From assembly GCA_947570215.1 (NCBI GenBank), contig CANOTO010000003.1, positions 1 through 64,000 of the forward strand: 64,000 bases of DNA, written 5' to 3'. A program made the position numbers and the translations under genes. The notes below the pieces were generated by a model that was not told the DNA's origin, searched no databases, and was given only the letters and a program-made list of their open reading frames with translations. Positions 61,601 to 64,000 of this stretch are shown here, piece after piece. The DNA comes from an uncultured Clostridia bacterium (GTDB lineage: Bacteria > Bacillota > Clostridia > Christensenellales > CAG-314). How positions within the stretch are numbered: the first letter of the stretch is position 1; every line of letters begins with the position of its first letter.

Positions 61601-62543
61601 CCCCGCTCCAACGATCGGAAAGTTTTGAGCCTAAATTAGCGCTTTTCTCCTTCTCGATAGTAAGCGTAGTATTAGCCAACCCCGCATCGGCAAGCAAAGT
61701 GCCTTCGGTAGTATAAGTTACCGTCCAGTAGTTGGCAACCCAAGTGGCGGTAAGCGTCGTAGCCGCGGTTATGTTTACCGTTTCGCCTGCTTGCTTCTTT
61801 TCTGCTTCGCCGTCGCCCACTTGAACGTTCCAACCGTCGAATGCGTACTTGGACAGCGTGAACTTGCATTCGGGTAATGTATAGGACGAATCCTGCTCCA
61901 CTTCCTGCGCGGGCATACTTCCGCTTGCGTTAAGCGTTTTGCCGTCTGCTTCCGTTACTGAACCGCCGTTAAAGGTTATAGCGGTAGGATTGGTAAGCTT
62001 TTCACGCTGAATATATTGCGTGAAATTCGTGTAATCATATTTACTGCCCGCAACGTCTGTCGCACTCTTTATATATAAGGTTCCTTCCGTATTCGAATCA
62101 TATAATTGAGAAGAATTACCAAAAGTAGTAGCACTACTCGATAAAATTATCGTGTAGTAATTGGAGAAATAAATATAATTGCTGTTAGACTTATTCTGTA
62201 TGGTTTTAGAATACGTTCCACCGGCAATTATCCAAAGCATAGAATCGTCAACAGGTGTAGCACTCGTATCTATTTTCCCGTCAACAATGGTAACTTCCTT
62301 AACCTTTATAGTTGTTGAATTATACGCATATAAGGCATATGTCTTACCACCATACATACCAACCAACAAAGATGGCGACTCGGAAACTTTAATATGGCTT
62401 TCGTCAGAAGCTTTATATTCATACTCCGCTGCCGCTTGCGCGGGAACAAGTCCCCCTCCCACAACAAAGGAAGCGACAAGCAATGCCGACAAGCAAACCG
62501 CAGCCAATAGCGTTGTTAGCAACAGTTTTCTGTTTTTTGCCAT
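58617..62543 (-). CDS. Giant InlB-repeat (Listeria-Bacteroides repeat) surface protein
   Basis: 1308 residues. A signal peptide covers about residues 1-38. At least eight beta-grasp repeats of the InlB B-repeat/Flg_new type follow up to about residue 1070, each ending in a GW...T..AVW-like strand. Two helical FIVAR-like repeats of about 43 residues come next, each with GLDVPANGI or GVEVPANGI. An Ala-rich helical stretch leads to a C-terminal membrane segment and the short basic end KRGIR. There is no LPXTG motif, so it is anchored by the membrane segment. Repeats of this kind extend adhesins and are found in many gut Firmicutes. AAGGGGGA precedes the ATG. No binding partner can be inferred. 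Confidence 0.85.
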   Translation of the reverse strand: MAKNRKLLLTTLLAAVCLSALLVASFVVGGGLVPAQAAAEYEYKASDESHIKVSESPSLLVGMYGGKTYALYAYNSTTIKVKEVTIVDGKIDTSATPVDDSMLWIIAGGTYSKTIQNKSNSNYIYFSNYYTIILSSSATTFGNSSQLYDSNTEGTLYIKSATDVAGSKYDYTNFTQYIQREKLTNPTAITFNGGSVTEADGKTLNASGSMPAQEVEQDSSYTLPECKFTLSKYAFDGWNVQVGDGEAEKKQAGETVNITAATTLTATWVANYWTVTYTTEGTLLADAGLANTTLTIEKEKSANLGSKLSDRWSGAADPDGYMFDGWAMADTGEKITNYTWYKPTSDITVIPLFVKGIKIVYDWNGGVAPTSAHTNFKNETKRPTDSYTLYTHYSSYDAAKMPTKAGGYVFAGWTCNNGKSYLADLTNTSSQSKSYKLSEEFVKDSEQMDEIVFTAVWQFDGFTLTFKVGDQVYMEKTRTKGTAEFTYKFADNGVTIPEAPEGKVFQKWITNSIYNEYNNSKYYIGGTDFDYSTQYVTLPWQSSTSERYRIDNYNVELVAVFGDVFTATFQTEDGTVYKTHTVNVSSSASSVSLDLSNAEFHGTIPQGSAVQSFTSAHGDEYSLTTISINKNSDNFPNIVLTVHYATMRTVHFDLGGATLNDESTLYDDRTVAEESVITLPLATDMTYAKHLFVGWSDGTTIHNAGVNYTVNGDVTFTAVWTDKATITIHFAGETKTIEKTVGTFIGSPSVLFEEVGFEVANKIFQGLFSDSEMTKQVYSLTVDNNTELWAKAADAYTVVLKYGFKDDEGNDVPDVTRTLAQGTEYTLPTNVTRKMYVMSGWATEEGGDKVYEPNGKVDSDCTLYAIWTPNWWVITLKINDIPYEFNIEKGTKFSIDGLVEQLEHPEEGDGIEVIKAHFTISWWDVKNEDTVRSTSDEITAIKDNEYRATYRAIEYTISFNTGGGSAIAPIKAVFGAAVTAPATPTKEGATFVKWVLNGNEYEFTTMPDTNPTLTAVWQSIEYTLTIDLGGDSSLSTSKLIANQWIIKPEDPTRSGYKFIGWTLDGQSVSWQYDSSDRKYYIPMPSRDATLSAVWEITTEGLNALKTAKIQELTDYAAANGLDVPANGISVATTEQAVLSAFNTAKQSMENIVSARVTATQTLAAYALSKGVEVPANGIAQAKTVEAIDEALNIAKAAVDQLAASKSKVDAAKAAVSALDGKKGEALFNQLKAADTALSALTADEKAQVDLTAYNNAKAGLKALVSGAAADLETAQTAGAALAVAKIGAAVAAMTSLAALAFVLKRGIR

Positions 62544-62987
62544 ATAATTTTCCCCCTTAATACAAATCTCTCTCGTTGTTAGATATTAGCTTGATAGTAA
62601 CTTATATCGTCGCAAATAATACTTCCGCCAAACAATCAATTGTAAGCGTGATACGACGCAATTAAACAAAGTTGAATTCCGTTAAAACCGATTAGTTGCT
62701 TGATTATAACGGAACACGATTGCGCAGCTGTCGCACAAACTTATCCGCGCGCTTCGTCCATGATTCCGCAATGCTGCGAATAAAATAAAAATACGCTTGT
62801 CAAACGGCTGATAGATAGCCATTTCTACAAAGCGTACTGTGATATAAAACAGCAATGCGGGTACAAATATGCCCCCGTTGTCTATTACTATATTAAGTTA
62901 ATGGCTAAATATATTGTAATTTTACTATAATAAACACTCACATGTCAAATATTTGATAAACTTTTTACTTGAAAATTTATTTTTGCG
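62544..62987. other. Intergenic region upstream of the InlB-repeat gene
   Basis: No gene is supported here. I found no convincing promoter, although one must exist for the minus-strand gene. A stem-loop (62792-62800 with 62826-62835, one bulge, with an inner GGCT/AGCC hairpin) lies about 250 nt upstream of the ATG. The rest is AT-rich sequence without repeats. Confidence 0.5.
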
Positions 62988-63021
62988 TAAAAATACGCTT
63001 CGAAACGAAAGTTTCGAAGCG
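62988..63021 (-). terminator. Terminator of the partial surface protein gene
   Basis: An 11-bp perfect stem (CGCTTCGAAAC / GTTTCGAAGCG, loop of 4) is followed by TATTTTTACG on the minus strand. It lies 114 nt after the stop codon. Confidence 0.75.
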
Positions 63022-63134
63022 CTGTTAAATTGCAACAAATATTGTAAGCGAAATGTTTTACCGAATTTTTCCCTACCGTTTAGACGACGCACCGAAGTTT
63101 AGACGTCATTGGAGGCCGTATCCGCTCGAAATAA

Positions 63135-64000
63135 TTACAGTTTGTCGGGCCAATCGGCGGCTACGTTGTTGAAATCGAAGAAACGGTATTTGATTGCATA
63201 GGTATTGCCGTCTTGATCGTGCGCGATAAGCGTTATACTTTGTTCCAAAGCCATCTTGGTTATTTCGCCCGTTGTCGAGTCCTTGTCGTATGCGACCTGT
63301 ACGCGCAAAGCGTCGTAGGTCAACTTACTGCCGTCTACCGCAAACTGACCGATAAAGGACGACTGACGCAGAATGGCTTGCGTTGCCGCGCCCATATCCG
63401 TATACTCGTAAATCACCCCGCGATAATCGCGCACGTCGCCGCTTACTTCCTTAAACTTAGTTACGTCAAGATTCTTGTAGGTGGCAAATGGTAAAGTGTC
63501 AAATTCCACTCCGCCCTGCGTTGTGCTTCCTTTCTGCGTAACGGTGGTAAGCGCGCCGTTAAGCTTGCTGCCCTGTACGGAGAACTCGTACGTCCAACTT
63601 GTTACCACGTCCTTAGCGTTGGTAGATTGTCCGTCCGCTTTGTATATGATAAAGCGGAACTTACCCTTGTTGTTGGGCTGATAGTAACGGAAGCTCAACC
63701 AGCATTTGTAATCTGCAAGGGCGGCTAACGTCTTGTCGTCAAAAATATCCGTTACGTCGTTAAGTCCCTTGATTATGTAGTAATAGGAAGTGGCTTGCGA
63801 CGATGCGTCGAAGTTGAAAGACTGTGAAAAGTCAATGGCTTCGAACAGACTTGTTGCGTAGTGCTTGCCCGTATTGCATGTATAGGTGAATACTGCGGCA
63901 ATACTGTCGCGCGTAGGATTGTCCGCGCTATTATTTCCCTTGGCTACAACTGATACTTGGTAAGTACGTCCGCTAAGCAGTTTTTGCGCAGACAGGTCGA
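63135..64000 (-). CDS. Surface protein, N-terminus cut off by the window end
   Basis: The frame is open from the stop at 63135 to the window edge, giving at least 287 residues. The apparent start at 63698 is an internal TTG and not the real beginning. The visible part is beta-rich. It starts with a fibronectin-like strand pattern (LSGRTYQVSVVAKG), then DFSQSFNFDASSQATSYYYI, YKCWLSFRYYQ and a long tail of strand-turn-strand segments. No membrane anchor lies at the C-terminus. Its position beside the InlB-repeat gene and its style suggest a secreted or lipid-anchored surface protein. The family is not recognised. Confidence 0.7.
   Translation of the reverse strand, partial: DLSAQKLLSGRTYQVSVVAKGNNSADNPTRDSIAAVFTYTCNTGKHYATSLFEAIDFSQSFNFDASSQATSYYYIIKGLNDVTDIFDDKTLAALADYKCWLSFRYYQPNNKGKFRFIIYKADGQSTNAKDVVTSWTYEFSVQGSKLNGALTTVTQKGSTTQGGVEFDTLPFATYKNLDVTKFKEVSGDVRDYRGVIYEYTDMGAATQAILRQSSFIGQFAVDGSKLTYDALRVQVAYDKDSTTGEITKMALEQSITLIAHDQDGNTYAIKYRFFDFNNVAADWPDKL

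Noticed and set aside
63698..63698. Start codon for the last gene at 63698
   Set aside because: This is an internal TTG. Manual translation shows the same frame open to the window end, so the gene is partial.

Overview
The window looks like a chromosomal segment of an anaerobic, low-to-mid GC Firmicute, probably a Clostridia-type gut lineage. This is inferred from gene content. There is a complete S10/spc/alpha ribosomal cluster with a KOW protein gene between map and infA. The mfd neighbourhood resembles that of Bacillus (pth, mfd, a YabM-type flippase and mazG). Oxygen defence rests on rubrerythrin and a flavodiiron protein, helicase loading on a DnaD/DnaC-type pair, and S4, S14 and L36 are of the zinc-binding type. 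The species cannot be named from this window. There are no insertion sequences, phage genes or CRISPR arrays. Most promoters are near-consensus sigma-A type with 17-bp spacers, and most transcription units end in clear intrinsic terminators.

Layout. 0-2.3 kb: a BspA-type leucine-rich-repeat surface protein, then rubrerythrin. 2.4-10.3 kb (minus strand): a degenerate MreB-like actin, maf, an esterase, the run flippase-mazG-dus-trmL, and a PlsC-type acyltransferase carrying a zinc ribbon. 10.6-16.7 kb: a PrsA/SurA-like lipoprotein and mfd (minus), divergent from pth (plus). 16.7-20.5 kb: a small membrane protein, a flavodiiron protein and a large surface lipoprotein whose promoter spacer contains a run of nine Gs. 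20.5-37.1 kb: 26 ribosomal protein genes plus secY, adk, map, the KOW gene, infA and rpoA, all on the minus strand and preceded by a 250-nt leader. 37.3-46.8 kb: an oligopeptide ABC transporter (oppA-B-C-D-F plus a small membrane protein) in which four of five subunits are strongly enlarged. 47.1-49.2 kb: an M1 aminopeptidase lipoprotein and ThpR. 49.4-55.6 kb: a YcxB-like protein, an SMC/SbcC-like protein with a degenerate P-loop, and a DnaD-like/DnaC-like pair. 55.7-57.9 kb: an MgtC-family gene behind a coupled 18-codon upstream ORF, a HAD phosphatase, tRNA-Ser(GCU) and tRNA-Asn(GUU). 58-64 kb: a small lipoprotein coupled to a 1308-residue InlB-repeat surface protein, then a surface protein cut off by the window end.

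Functional links. The Opp transporter and the divergent M1 peptidase suggest peptide uptake and breakdown. Five large exported proteins suggest a heavily decorated surface. The best leads for new biology are the candidate phase-variable promoter at 20.4 kb, the poly-G Shine-Dalgarno at 10.3 kb, the enlarged Opp subunits, the uORF-mgtC arrangement, the SMC-like protein with a broken Walker A, and the long basic extension on ribosomal protein L30.
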